Of a stretch of 64,000 nucleotides of DNA, positions 42,912 to 56,600 are shown one piece after another. Each line of letters begins with the position of its first letter. Position 1 is the first letter of the stretch. Made by a program: the position numbers and the translations under genes. The DNA is from Limnanthes douglasii subsp. nivea (lineage: Eukaryota; Streptophyta; Magnoliopsida; Brassicales; Limnanthaceae). The notes under the pieces are model-generated. The model ran no database searches and had not been told where the DNA came from. It was given only the letters and a program-made list of their open reading frames with translations. The stretch is taken from contig JAUPFV010000002.1 of NCBI GenBank assembly GCA_036936605.1, positions 270,452,770-270,516,769 of the forward strand. The letters run 5' to 3'.

Positions 42912-42928
42912 TCCCACTGTAGTCGCCA
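42912..42928 (-). other. Primer binding site of E3
   Basis: The minus strand reads TGGCGACTACAGTGGGA, one base different from E2. Confidence 0.8.
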
Positions 42929-42931
42929 ATT

Positions 42932-43306
42932 TAGTGAGGATTATTTTCAACTGAGGGTAATTTTGTCTGAATTTTTGTGGAGTTTCAAAGGTATTTAATG
43001 TTTAAGTGGTTTGTAGTGAGAGATTTGAGCTGATTGGCTGTATTAAATGTTCATTACCCTCATTAATGAAAGTGGTTGGGTATTTATACCCTTAATTATG
43101 GGCTACATGGGCTTTTGGGTCATACTTATGAATTCGGGTCGAGTTCAAAAACCCATTAATTATTATACAGGTAAGTAATTAGCTTAGTCATGAAGTGATT
43201 CAGTTTTAATACATTAGTCCTATTCGGATGGTTCAGTGGGTGGTTTTTGTCCAAATTGCCCATGTCCGGTTTCCACGGTGAGTGGTGAGTAAATCCGGAC
43301 TCATCA
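42932..43306 (-). repeat. E3 LTR, right copy (5' LTR)
   Basis: 375 bp. The minus-strand TATA box is in the GGTATTTATACCC palindrome around 43079-43092. GTTAC follows. Confidence 0.93.
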
Positions 43307-43850
43307 GTTACTATAGTATTTAATTACACTACCTACATGTGCGACTGCTTTTACATTAGTGGTTTGACTGGTTCCATTAAAGTAGCATTAAACCGTTGCT
43401 CTTGCCATTTTTCTTGTTGATCGGGCTCGATAGGTATCATCCGCGTGCGAGGTCGAGCACATTTCCTATAAATCCTCTTCTACTCATTCATATGTCTTAC
43501 TCGGTTTTTTCCTTAGGCAAGGTCGTTTATATGCATCTTTGGTCGATGAAATACTTTCTCAGTCTGAGCTCAATCAATCTATCTCGTTGTGGTTAGGTGG
43601 ACCCTAATTTCTTATACAGACCTCGATTATCATCGATACTTTTATCCTCTTTGCTCGCTGCTCGGATTTATACCGTATTCAGGGTCGCTTTATACTCTTC
43701 AAGTGACTTTGTCTACTCGAATACCTTCTTACTTAACAACCAAAGAATACCCCCTCGTCACTTACAAGATTCCCATCAACTACCAATGATATTGTCTCTT
43801 TTACAGCCTTGTAAGCATCACCATCTCCTAAATTTTGATTAACCATAACC
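43307..43850 (-). mobile_element. Probable continuation of the X LTR after E3
   Basis: It starts with the GTTAC duplication and should contain the rest of the X 5' LTR, whose outer end I could not locate. Short frames here have no recognisable content. Confidence 0.45.
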
Positions 43851-43947
43851 TCCAGCATAGAATCAAAACTCCGTTTCACGATAGCATTTGCCTAAATCTT
43901 ATCAATTTCATCAAAAAAGGATTGTGTACATTATATGAAACATTCAT

Positions 43948-46900
43948 CTAAGAGTGGTAGTTCAAAACATACTGTTTTGTTTGTCGTATCAGCAGATTTT
44001 GATGCTTTTCCTTGAATGGCTTGTTCTGGGTGGCTTGTTCTGACTTCATGAACCCTCGTTGTTGGTGTTTGGCTTTCTCTTCCGCAAGTTGTTGGACTTT
44101 TGTTGCTACTTTTGGTTGGGTTAGTAGTTCTGTCTTTGTGCAGGTTTGTGCTTCTTGTTGGGGTTGTGCTTCATTTTCAGCTTGTTGTTGAAGTGCTTGT
44201 GTTGCTTCTGTTTGGGTTAGTTGTTCACTCTTTGCCAAGGCTGGTTGTTGCTGTTCTGCTTGATTTTGTTGTCGATGTTGGGTTGATGTTGATCTTTATT
44301 CTATTTTTTGTCATTGTTGTTTTGATTGTTGTTGGCTTTCCTCTTCTTGGGGTTTACCATGGCATACCTTGCACGATAAACATTAAATTTCATATGTAAT
44401 GACCCTGTTATTGCTTTAACATATCTAAAATATTAAACTTGCGAGTTCATACATACCTAACCATGAAATAGAGCCATATGATTGCAATTACAGAAACGAA
44501 ATGTGATTGCTTCAATAATGATAATCATGTGTTTTCTGTTTGATTATGACATTGTGATTGCTACATTATTGCAATCGTGAGATTTCTATGGTATTATAAT
44601 CGTGTGATTGTTGAGCCATTATATGCATATGATTGCTAAAATATTATATGCATGCTACTGCTGGGACATTATGTGCATGCAATTTGTGTGATGATTTACA
44701 TACAACTCGTTAATTACCTTCACCATGCGATTTAATAATTATATTTACTCAGAGTGATCTTTGATATCTTAGCCGTGCGAGTTATTTGATACAAAAAAAA
44801 ATATGTGATGTGAGTACATATACATTTCAAAGTGTAACAAGAAACATTTCAAAGTATAACACAACAACATCCCCGGACCTTAGAGAATATGAATTCATAA
44901 ATAGATAGTATATGACAAAATATATTAAAAAGTTGAATCTTAATGAACTTAAGATCCACTTATATCTTCACGGCCTTTATTTTCTACTTGTTCCACTACC
45001 AGTTCCACTTCTTCCACTACCAGTTCCAGCTGTTCCACTTCTATAGTGAATGCGTCTTGTATTTTCGGGTAGTCGTAGCATAGTCTATGTCTCATGTATA
45101 GTGGACTCTTTTGCTACCACTTTCTTATCTAGTGGCTCCACTTCTATTGTGTTTGCCTCATATAGCTGTTGTAGTTGTTGAGTACCTTTTTCCTATATTA
45201 GAGTAGACTCATTTGTACCCACTACCTATTCGGGTGGTACCATAATGCAACGTCTACTCCATTTTCAGGTTGTAACTCTACTGTAGGAGACTGATTTCTA
45301 CACACTTTATCTTCAGTTCGTTCATGTTCTGTTGTATCTGCCTCTTTTTCATGTGGATCCACTAATGAAGACACTTCTGTGGTGTCTCCATCCTTTTCTT
45401 GTTGGTCCACTAAATGTTCAGTCTGCTCAACTATTATAGCGTTCCATGCATGTTCAGACTGTACAACTGCTGTATTCTCGGCCTGCACCGTGGTTGCAGC
45501 AGCTATCCCTAAAACATATACAATAGATTTAATTGGTACCATTTCAGTTGGTACCACCAGATGCACATCTTCAACTACATCTTTAACTACCTCTTCAGCT
45601 TGTTCAACTGCTGTAGTATCGCCATCTTGTAAGGTCTGGTCCTCTACCTATTCAAGTTGGTCCACTAGTTTAATATCTTTCTCCTCCTCAGCTTCGTTCA
45701 CTATTGTGGTATCTTCATCATGTGCAGGTGGTACCATCGGAAAACCATCTTCACATGAAACACATACAACGGATTCAGGTGGTACCATACCCACATCTTC
45801 GGGAACCTCTTCATCTACTTAACAACTTATTGATTTCATTCAAACTATGTATAGAGCAAACAAGTAAAAGAGTCATCATTAACCAACTGATTATTTTCAT
45901 TCAAATTATGTGATTTGTTTGATTTAACATGGGAGTTCTTTTTATAATGCAGCTATGCAATTTCTCTTAGTCAGAAACTACATGCATTTTCTATGCTAAA
46001 TACTACATGTGTGTTGTATTATACCAAATTCATGCTTGTTATGTTATATTATATACAAGAATGTTCTTTTAAATTCCCTACTGCGTCAGCTCTTTACTAA
46101 CTATAACAAAAATTTACAACATATATTTGGTAACTGATCATCTCGTATCTCGTGGAGCGTCTTAATCATGTCCATGGTTTTCGGTTTGCACTCCAATCCC
46201 CAAATCCTATAGCTTCTCGGGATCATGTTTGGCCTGGCAAGATTAACTTCAATGGTTGTATGCTCCATGATGGAGGACTGCAACAAAAGTTTTATTAGCA
46301 TTACCTCATGTTTTTCAAACTTACATTTCATTGTGGGGCACTACAATATAGCCCATAACTCTATTGTCATTTCATAATTGATCGGAGGAGCTTCTCCAAT
46401 ATTTCTCCGGACCAATCGTAGTCGTTTATTTTGCCCATGTCTTTGATATAATACACCGCTGTCCAACCCATTATATCTCCTGAAACTGAGTAGAGCATGG
46501 TAAAGCAAATAAAAAATATCAACAGTCGAGCAACGTCCTTCACAACATGCTCCCCTCATTCACTGATGGATTTCTTTATACCTTCCTATAGGACAACGCT
46601 CACCATGCTAGATTAGTGCAAATGTACATCACACATATAACAAACCTTGCATATAGAATTACCTTTCTCATCACATTCAATACCGATTTGCTATTTGTTG
46701 GTCCACTTTTTCTTGAGCGGCAATTCAAAAAGTACCTCTGGATTAACCTCAAATCATTCTCCGCACCATCTACCAATTGACCTATGCATCCTCCAGCTTT
46801 AGTGAGAGGTATTTTATGTCCCGTGTTTAACCCCGAACATGGTCTTTACATCTTTTATAGTTAGATTCACCACTTTAAAGCCAATTCGATAAGCCTTGTC

Positions 46901-47179
46901 CTTGACCGAGTACATCTTCACAATCTCCTCGACCAGCTTATAATAATTTTTCATCAACAAATCTTCGTTGCAAAGTTCGAACGATGCTTTCAAAAATGTG
47001 TAGAATGGATCGTTTTTCCCGGCTTCTATATGTTCGGCCGCAATTATATTTCTTTTAGTATGTTTAGGATACTCACTAAGCTTGATATGTAAAAGTATCA
47101 TTTTGTAGTCATATTGCCTGCATAAAGACATATGCGAGTTGTTTGATAAGCTAACAACAATACATCTTTGCAAACTCAC
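43948..47179 (-). pseudogene. Decayed minus-strand gene of unknown function
   Basis: Four pieces appear to belong together. 46814-47179 carries a folded-domain-like segment ending in KVVNLTIKDVKTMFGVKHGT, which resembles the 'internal domain defines when an allele applies' motif seen in plant transposon-associated DUF1985/mobile-domain proteins. 46341-46559 and 46101-46331 are short continuations. 45222-45566, with flanking in-frame sequence to about 45810, is acidic and repetitive (VDQQEKDGDTTE, VDPHEKEADTTE). 43948-44238 is Gln/Lys/Glu-rich. Introns may lie between the pieces, but I could not fix splice sites. A transposon-derived origin is a guess. Confidence 0.35.
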
Positions 47180-47400
47180 ACCTGCAATTTCTTGGATACA
47201 CTAAAAACCACTACGCGTATCTATATAAATAAAAATCAGTCGCGCGATTTCTTTGAAAACATATATGTGTGTTCTTAAATAAACATAACACGCAACTCGT
47301 TTATGCGATTGCTTTGACCATACACATACAACCCCACCCCCAATATAAATGTGTGTGTTATTCCTCAAGCATATAAACAAGATGCAAAATCAATGTATCA

Positions 47401-47520
47401 ACATATCAACAAGGTTGCGATTTACCTTTTATATACACATGCACGTAGACCTAATTGGAAATATATCAACAAGGTTGCGATTTACCTTTTATATACACAT
47501 GCACGTAGACCTAATTGGAA
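47401..47520. repeat. 60-bp tandem duplication
   Basis: 47401-47460 is repeated at 47461-47520 with one difference (acatatc/atatatc). It lies in noncoding DNA upstream of the decayed gene. Confidence 0.95.
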
Positions 47521-47540
47521 ATTCTAGTATCCAAACCTAA

Positions 47541-48777
47541 ACCAAGGAACTAAACAATAATCTACAACCTATATTAAGCATAACACAACCAAAATGAACA
47601 TAGTCTGTGCACCTACCGAATCCTAGAAACTAATATGAAACGTAAAATCCACCAAAACCAGAAATGGGCACTGATCGAAGATATACTTACGAATCTATAG
47701 AAACACTAATCAAACGGCCATTATAATATACTATACAAATCCTATAAACCAATAATCACAAATAATATTCGATTATTAAGAAATATATTACGGTGACTTA
47801 ACTTTACACTTTTAAAACGAGTACCTGTGCGTATTTATTGAAGTCTGAACATTGAGTTAATTGTCGAATATGTTTATTCGGTGGACGATCCACAACCTGC
47901 GACGTGGTCAGTACTTCACGGGAGTGTAATGATCGGAGGTTTGGTCAGTAGAGCAAGGCAATTTGGTTGGTTCCACGAGTTACTGGGTTAGGTTTTGGGG
48001 TATCGTCATTTACTGTTTCAAATTGGTATAGAAAATTTGGGAGGGAATGGGTAGTGAAAAACCTAATTTCACAAGAAAAAAGAAATGTTCACCATAAAAT
48101 AGCCTATTTGTAGTATTTGAGGTATTTTTGTCTACTTTTTTTTGTTCATGTACCTTTTGGTACTATCCGTTTTTTGGTTCTATCCATTTTTTGGGTACTA
48201 TGTGGTACTGACATACTTAAGAGTGTCTTTATGGATATTTTTCCAAAGTAAAAAAAGTGTCTTTATAGATAATTTTCTTAAGTAAAAAAATATCAAATTT
48301 GTGAAACAATTATCTAATAATTATATTTCCACCTCCTCTTGAATCTAAATTTTAAATACTATGAAAAACTCTTAATTTCAACCCAACTAATCAAAATTAA
48401 TTATGCATTACAACTAAGATTAAGTGACAACTAACATAATTTAGCTTTAACCTGGGTCGAATTCAAATGTAAACTTGTTATTAAGATATTTGTATTTTGA
48501 ACCAAAATATTAAAAAAAAAACTTTGATAACATTTTTGTATTAAAAATATGACTTCAAAGGTACCAAAAACTAATTTTACTGCCATCTAATACCTAAACT
48601 TTCACTAATAAAAATCTAATGCCCATTTTCTTAAAATAACTCTCTAATAATACCTTAAATATTCATGCTTCATCAACAACCACTTAACCACTTCTTCAAC
48701 GAAATATTTTATGTTTTACTTTTTTAAAGGTTTGTATATTTCAAATTGGAGCTCAGAAAAAAAAACTTAAAGTAAAA
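47541..48777. other. AT-rich intergenic DNA
   Basis: No gene, RNA or clear repeat was recognised. A short 'tttttggtactatccgtt' motif recurs around 48150-48200. Confidence 0.5.
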
Positions 48778-49260
48778 CCGATTTTGTTTTTTTAAGGCGA
48801 ACAAAACTAGGCATAACCAAACATGTGAGACCAGACATAAAAAACATGCAAAACCAGGCAAAACCAGATATATGACACCACACATGAAAAATATGTGAGA
48901 CCATGAATAAAAAAACATGTGATACTAGATATAATAAATCATACGAGGCTAGGCATAATAAACATGCGAGACAAGGCATAATAAATCATTGTTTTTTGAA
49001 GACGAACAAAACTAAATTCATTGATGATTTTTTTTCTTCAGACCTAGTAACCCTATCTCGCATCTTTATCATCAAGTAGTACATGTCTCACATATTTATT
49101 AATACCTCCTCTCGCATGTTTATTTATACCTAGTCTCGCATGTTTATTTATGTCTGGTCTCACATGTTTATTTATGTCTGGTCTCGCATGTTTCAGATCC
49201 AAAACAAATTCAAAATAAATATCATTAATTAATCTAGTTTTGTTCGTTTTAAAAAAAAAA
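48778..49260. repeat. Foldback element with tandemly repeated arms
   Basis: The outer ends are inverted copies: 'cgaacaaaactag' at about 48800 and 'ctagttttgttcg' at about 49235, both flanked by T/A runs. The left arm carries imperfect copies of 'acatgcgagaccaggcataa'. The right arm carries the reverse complement, a 24-bp unit 'ctggtctcgcatgtttattt' plus four bases, about five times. The centre near 48990-49060 is the turn. It looks like a foldback or MITE-type element and has no coding content. Confidence 0.7.
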
Positions 49261-52200
49261 ACAAAGTTGATGGTACTTTTAGATTTGTTTTCCGAACAAT
49301 GGTTTGAAAGATACAAACGTTTTTTAAAAAAAAATTAAAAAAAGAGAAAATTGGTTCAAAGAAGGAAATAGGGTTACTTGCAGTTTTTTATCATGGTCCA
49401 TGTATTTATTGGTAGTATAGAACTTTTGTGTATTAGGTGGTAATAAAATAGTTGAGTGGGTATTTATGGGTACTATTCTCTTAAAAACATATAACATGGA
49501 TACATTTGAAATAAACACATAATGAATATAGATTAACAACCGAAATCTTATCTACAACAAAATTTAGTCGATATTTGGTGCCTAGGGTGAGTAATCCATT
49601 CCTACCTTTCTTATTGCCGATGATACTTAACTTTTTTACAAGCTTCAAGTTGCTTTTAGGTAATTATGTTCATTTGGATGTATTGAATATTTCTAAAATG
49701 CTATTTTGTATTTTTTATGGATGAGATCGAAAAGCAAAAACACGTGAAGCATCTTTAAATAATTCCATTGAGGAAAAACTTCATCATGACTATGCGGTGA
49801 CGACGTTAAGTTTACTTGATTTTTCCTATAAATATATTACATTTTGTAGACTACGACATCGTAAATTATTTCACCAAATTTATTTCTCGGCATCGAAACT
49901 TCATTGAAAGCATGTTCATTCATCTTTATCTGTTTGCTAAAACATATTATAAATTTCAGGTTTAATATCAACAATGATGGTTTAGTATATATAGTGGTAA
50001 TGTGTGGATAAAAACAATCTATGCAACACATTGATTTCTAATACACATCGGATAACATAATCTACAGTGTCTTATTATATGTTGACACGTATCAGATAAT
50101 GATCACGTACCATAGTTCAGGATATGTGACCAGTAATACTATTTTTTGTTAAAAATCTCCAAATTTATGTTTAAAACTTTACATATTGGGATTCCAAATT
50201 CCTTCGACAATTTTTTAAATGTTTGCTCCTTAAATTATTAGGTTAAAAATGTTTAACCTTAACAACTTGATTTAAAATTGACGTAAAAGACATACATGAA
50301 GATATAACATAAAATATATTACAATTAATATGTTTCTAGTTCTATCTATTTAAAACTTTAAGCAAATTGGACGCAACAACACGCATTTCTTCATCTCTCA
50401 TATGAATTATGCTCTCATTCACCTTATTCAATTGTGATTCAGTGAATTTTTTAGTAATACATAAAGAGAAAAAGTCTTTCGCATGGGAGGTCGCAAACCC
50501 GATATATAAGAATTGATCTCGATAATCTCACATGATAAAGACTTCTTCTTGTCCATATATAAGAAACATCGACGTGACATGGTTCATACTGTACATATAG
50601 TGCATTTTGCTAATTGCTGCTTTAAAAATAATGGTTTTTCATCAACCCTCAGTTTCCTTCACTATGCCAGCAGGTTTCAGTAAAAATGAATGTTTAATTA
50701 TACTCCATTCCATATTTTAAGTCGGGTATATTTGATTTGTTAAAAAAATTGTAGTTCCTAATATGGTTCACATACTTGATATATATATATATAATTATAA
50801 CTATGTTAATTTATTGATAAAGATTGGAAATAGGGTTCATTATATTAAACTAATTATATAAGAACACGTCTTTAATTATGTGAAATGTGTTAAATTTTAT
50901 ATTAAAAAAATATAATTTCGACCCTAATTGAAGGTAGTTTTCAAATTAATATATTAAATACAATCGAACTCAACTGGGGGAGGAGGTGGTGGTTTCGATA
51001 TCACTTGACCTGACGGGTCGAAATTAAATATTTTTTTGTATATTTGTATTGACTAAAACAATATAATATTTCCCTTCATATTTCCGCCCACATGGTCAAA
51101 ATATAAAATTTTGCTAGAATTATAAAAATGCATTTAATTACGATCCATTGGACCAAAATTAAGTGTATTTTCATTTCATAAAAATAAGTACTTTTATTTT
51201 CATTTTCTTTACGCACACAAAAATTGTGTAATCAAAAGCTTTATTTACCTCAGAGAACATACATTATAAACTAATATAATTCTTCATTACTTGTTTCATT
51301 AACAACACTTCAAAAAATATAATAATTGAAAAAGAACTAAGAGAAATATTCTCTAGTAGTTTTATAAATTCACTTTAAAAACTAAAATAATTGAAATTAA
51401 ACTAATAGAAGTATTATCTAATATTTTTTGGTTAACAACACTTCAAATAAATATAATAATTGAATTTTTTTTAAAAGAACTCTTCTCTAATAGTTCCATT
51501 AACAACACTTCGATAAAGATACATTACTATAATCGAAAATATTTTTTCACGGGAACACTAAAATTTCCAATCACAAATCTTATTAACCCTCAAAATTTGT
51601 TGCATTATCCAAAATGCAATAACATGAACATTGGATATAGAAGAAGTTAGGTGTGAATCCAGAAAATAGAATATTTTTAGTGCCCCAACACATTCATTTG
51701 TGCTCCTTTCTATTTTACACTGCCAAAATTTTATGAGTAAGAAACAACAAAATAAATGATTATAAAAAAAGTTATATTATTATCAGCATAAAAACCAATT
51801 AATCAACAAATTCTTAGCTTCTTTATATGAGATGACATTTGCAGTAATTTTAACAACTCACGGACATACGTGCCACGAATTTCTATTGTTAGTTCTATAC
51901 AATGCTTTAAGAAATAATAAGACACGTATTTGGGTTTCCATATTGATAAAAGTTTAAAAAGGGTAAAACAAAATTATGTAATAACTTAATTAAAAACATT
52001 CAAAAGCATATAAAGGACTATTGAGATTTTGTATCGACCATTTGTATAGACAACATATATTCAATTTCAGGTATTAGAATATTGATTTCGGGTAAAGAGA
52101 CACATCCATCAATTCAAACTTTTCAAACTTTACGATTTAATAATTTGAGATTATATGCCAAAATATGGATAAAACACCTTCTTCCTCCCGGTTCTGATCA

Positions 52201-53639
52201 AAGGTAATTATTGAAGTCTATCATCCATTAAATAACATTGCTTTAAATATGATTTCTCAAACACAGAGAAGTAAAAAATAATGTTGTAAATCCATCATTA
52301 AAAAATGATTAGCTGCATTGATAAAACCTTTAGGGATGATAAATACATTCAAATGAATTATGAATTGTTTTTTTTGCGAAAGTTAACATTTTCAAGTGCT
52401 CTAAATGCATAAATATTTCAAATTATACTCTATAAACATCCAAAAGCTTAAAGTTGCATCCTCAACCGCATCCGCATGTTCGGTTGCAAATTAAAATCGT
52501 TGTTTAAGGTCAGATAAGCCATGATGTACTAGTATCATACCAAAAGATGAAATCGCACAAGTTTTTTCATACAATATTGAGTTAGGACACTCTTACTAGA
52601 TTCAAATATGCTTCATTGATATTGTCTAATATGAGGACCACGACACACTTCTGAAGAGATTTCCATTGTTAGAAAAATATACTGGTTATAATAGTTTCTC
52701 TAGTGATGAGTAATAAACTAAAAATGCGTATGAATATGAGGTGTGGTAAGTCACTAATCTTTATAAGGACTTCTATCCTACCAAACTAGATTTTTAAACA
52801 TAAATATTTAACAAATAACCAATCAAAATAAAACAATTAACCAAGCTAAATATTCAATTGCAACTGCATCTAATTACGATCCAAGTTGAAATGTTTTTTG
52901 CTATGGAAACAACTCATTTTGACTTAGATGGTCGAAATCATATGCAGTTTTATTGCACTTTATTTTGACCCCCAAAGTTGAAATCCCAACATGAAAAAAT
53001 ACAATTGACAAATCCTATCCCAAATCTTTCAAAATCAAGCCATAAATCACAAATTATAAGTATATAATGGTTGATCTGAGTTAAATTAACTAGTGAATGA
53101 AAACTAAGACAAATTAAAACTAAAAAAACTAAGAAAATTTGGACAAAAATATAAATTCTAAATAACAAAATCTCAATAAATATATAAATAAATATATATA
53201 TATATACACAGATGATGCTTAAAACAAACGATTTCCTATATTGGATTCGAAAAAAATAGTTTGAAATCAAATTTCGATTTAAATAAATTCATGAATTTAG
53301 AATACTTTTAGACTTTTTGCTTATAAAGAAGTTAGAAAACATTGATGTTTGTAATAAAAACTTTGTATAGTAATTTAATTATATTTTAATGACAAAAGGC
53401 TTTCAATAATTTGAAAATATTTTTAAAATAAGATAAGTTGTCGTTCATCACATGAGTAAGTTTCAAAATATCAATAACCATCTAGATTTTAAAGTTTACC
53501 AAAAACCACATGCAACATGAAATCTTCCAACAATATGCCTGAAAACACAACATACATGAATGTTAAATTTGAAGATTTTTGTTATATTTGACAACAAATT
53601 TATACATAATTTTTTAACTAAAAAAGAAAATAATAATAT
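49261..53639. other. AT-rich intergenic DNA
   Basis: 4.4 kb without a supported gene. Short frames at 49837-50031 and 52950-53270 have no recognisable domain. Small AT microsatellites occur around 50780-50795 and 53185-53205. Confidence 0.5.
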
Positions 53640-56600
53640 TTTCATGGATCTAGTTTTGTTCGTCTTAAAAAAACAAAACCAATGGTGTTTTCGGATATTT
53701 TTGGAGCTATAGTTTGAAAGATATTACATTTTTTAAAGAACACGAAAAGTAGGAGAGAAAAACCCATGTGATGAGTATTATTCTACAATCAAAGTTTTAT
53801 CTTTATAACAATTTTTTTACAACACATTTCCACGTATTTCCGCAACTCCATTTTTTGTTTTAACATTCAAAACTCCATAATTTTGAAACCCTATCTTAAT
53901 TTTTTTTCTTTCTAAATGCACATATATTTATATTTTTTAAAGATGAAAAAAAATGAAATCCATGAGTGATATATTTGAAGATTTATTTTTTTATTTTTGT
54001 AACCAGTTTACATATAATTTCGCAACTAAAAAAATCTTTCATAGATATAGTTTTATTCGTTGTAAAAAAACAAACCAATAATATTACATTTTTTGGAGAT
54101 ATGGTTTGAAAAATATGACGTCTAGAAAATACAAAAAAATATAATAGAGAAAATCATACAACTACAATTATTTTGCAACCAAGCCTTATTTCCGCAACTA
54201 TTTTCTTCTTATTTTCCAAACACATTTGAACGTATTTCTGCAACTTCAATTTTTTTAACATTCAAAAAATTATATCTTTCAAACTCTAACTTAAGAAAAA
54301 TAATCTGAAACCACTTATATTTCTATTTTTTAAAAGATGAACAAAATAAAATCTATGAATAATATATTTGATTTTTGTTTTCTATTTTTGCAACCAATTT
54401 ACACGTAATTTTATAACTAAAAAAACATTGTTCGTTGATGTAGTTTTGTTTGTCTTAAAAAAATAAAACCAATAGTATTTTCAAATATTCTCTTAGAAAT
54501 ATGGTTTAATAGATATGTCATTAAAAAACACAAAAGCATGAGAGAGAAAATCACACAATTACACTTATTCCACAACCAAATTCCTATTTTCGCAAGTATT
54601 TTCTTCTTATTTTCACACCACATTTTTACGTATTTTTGCAACTCCAATTTTTTTAACATTTAAAATTCCACATCTTTCAAACTTTAAATTAAAAAAAATA
54701 CCGAAACACATATATTTCTATTTTTAAAGACAAACAAAATGAAATTCGCGAGTGATATGTTTGACGATATTTTATTTACATTTTTGTAACTAATTTACAA
54801 GTAATTTTGTAAGTAAAAAAATCAACAAATATGTTTCATGAATCTAATTTTGTTTGTCTTAAAAGAACAAAACCAATGATATTTCTAGATACTCTTTTAG
54901 AGATTTGGGTTGAAAGACATTGCATTATAAAAATATAAAAAAATAAGTGAGGGAAGTCAGACTTATTGAGCAACCAAAGTCTTATTTCTACAATTATTTT
55001 CCTTATATCCGGAACACATTTGCACGTAATTCTACAACTCTTATGTTTTTTATCATTCAAAACTCCATATCTTTCAAACCGTAACTTAAATAAATTCTAA
55101 AGCTAAAAAGCACTGTTAGTCCCACATGTTTACCACTTGTATCAACATAGTCCTTTTCGTTCACTTCTGCATAAAACGCATCCCCTTCATTTTAAACATT
55201 TGAACGATTAGTCCCTCCGCATATTCTGGGGGACCAAAAGTGATACAAAGCATAGGATTTGGGGACCAAAAGTGATACAAAACTTAGAATTTAAGTGCGA
55301 AGTGTCAGTTTTTCAATGGTTTATATGTGCGGGGGGGACTATATTTGCAAATTTTTAAAACGAAGGGGATGAGTTTTATGCAGAAGTGAACGAAAGGAAC
55401 TATGTTGATACAAGTGGTAAACATGGAGGACTAACAGTATTTTTTACCCAAATTCTAAAAAAGATACATAATTATATTTTTTTATAGGCGAACAAAACGA
55501 AATCCATGGGTGATATATTTAGAGATTTTCTTTTATATTTTTGTAAGAAATTTACATGTAATATCATAACTAAAAAAAATAAAAAAATTCATGGATCTAG
55601 TTTTGTCTGTCTTGAAATAACCAATAGCATTTTTATATATTTTTTTGGAGCTATCGTATGAAAGATGTGATTTTTTTTTAAAACACAAAAAGTTATAGAG
55701 AAAATTATACAATGAGACTTATTCCGCAAGCAAAGACTTATTTCTGCAGCTATTTTCTTCTTACTTTCGCAACATAATTGCACATATTTATGCAACTCCG
55801 AGTTTTTTTAACATTCAAAACTCCATATCTTTTAAACTCTAAGTTAACAAAAATAAAAAACCATCTAAAATCAAGCTTATTTACCCATAACCACCAACGT
55901 GTTAATAAAGTATGGATAACTGCCTCATGAATAATGAGTATTTACTAAATAACCACATTATAGTCCAAAATACCGCTTAACTATTTTTCTCTCTCTTATT
56001 TTTTATTTTTATATTAAATGTCATATATTTCAAATCATCGGTGTATAATCAAATCCAAAAATATCATTGGTTTTGATTTTTAAGAAAAACATAACTAGAT
56101 CCGTGAAAGATACTTTTTGATTTTTTTAGTTGCGTAAGTACGTGTAGTTATTTTGTAAAATTATTCTAAGAGAAACAACTTTATTCGAGTAGTGGAATTA
56201 CATGCAATTTGGTTGCTAAAAAACATTAGTGTTCCACTAGCAGAATTACATGTAATTTCGTTGTTATAAAGCAAACATGTTCTAGTTTTAGAATTCTGTG
56301 CAAATGTGTTAAGAAAATAAAAAGAAAATAGTTGCAGAAATAAGACTTTGGTTGCTAAATAAGTCTAATTGAGTGAAAAACAAAATGTGACTTGTGTTTT
56401 TGTGAAAATAAATGTTAATTTGGTGTGAAACAAATAACTTTTTTATAATTCCAAAATATGTGCATTTTGTGGTGAAATTTTTTTTATATAAAAAAATATT
56501 AGATTGTGTTATTGTTGCCAAAATACGTGCAAATTGGTTGCTAAAAAGAAACTGGTCCAGTTACAAACTGACGTGTAAATGTATTACAAAAATAAGAAAA

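Larger units (their letters stand above)
32929..43306 (-). mobile_element. Tat-like LTR retrotransposon E3, decayed but complete in outline
   Basis: 10.4 kb with LTRs of 376 bp (32929-33304) and 375 bp (42932-43306) and a perfect GTTAC duplication. It is sister to E2, with the same gene order. Pol and the antisense gene carry several stops and frameshifts. It is inserted into the LTR of X. Confidence 0.93.

Noticed and set aside
45379..45822. Plus-strand Ser/Thr/Cys-rich frame of 147 codons
   Set aside because: It lies opposite an acidic repetitive minus-strand frame that continues a longer gene-like series; its composition looks like a shadow.
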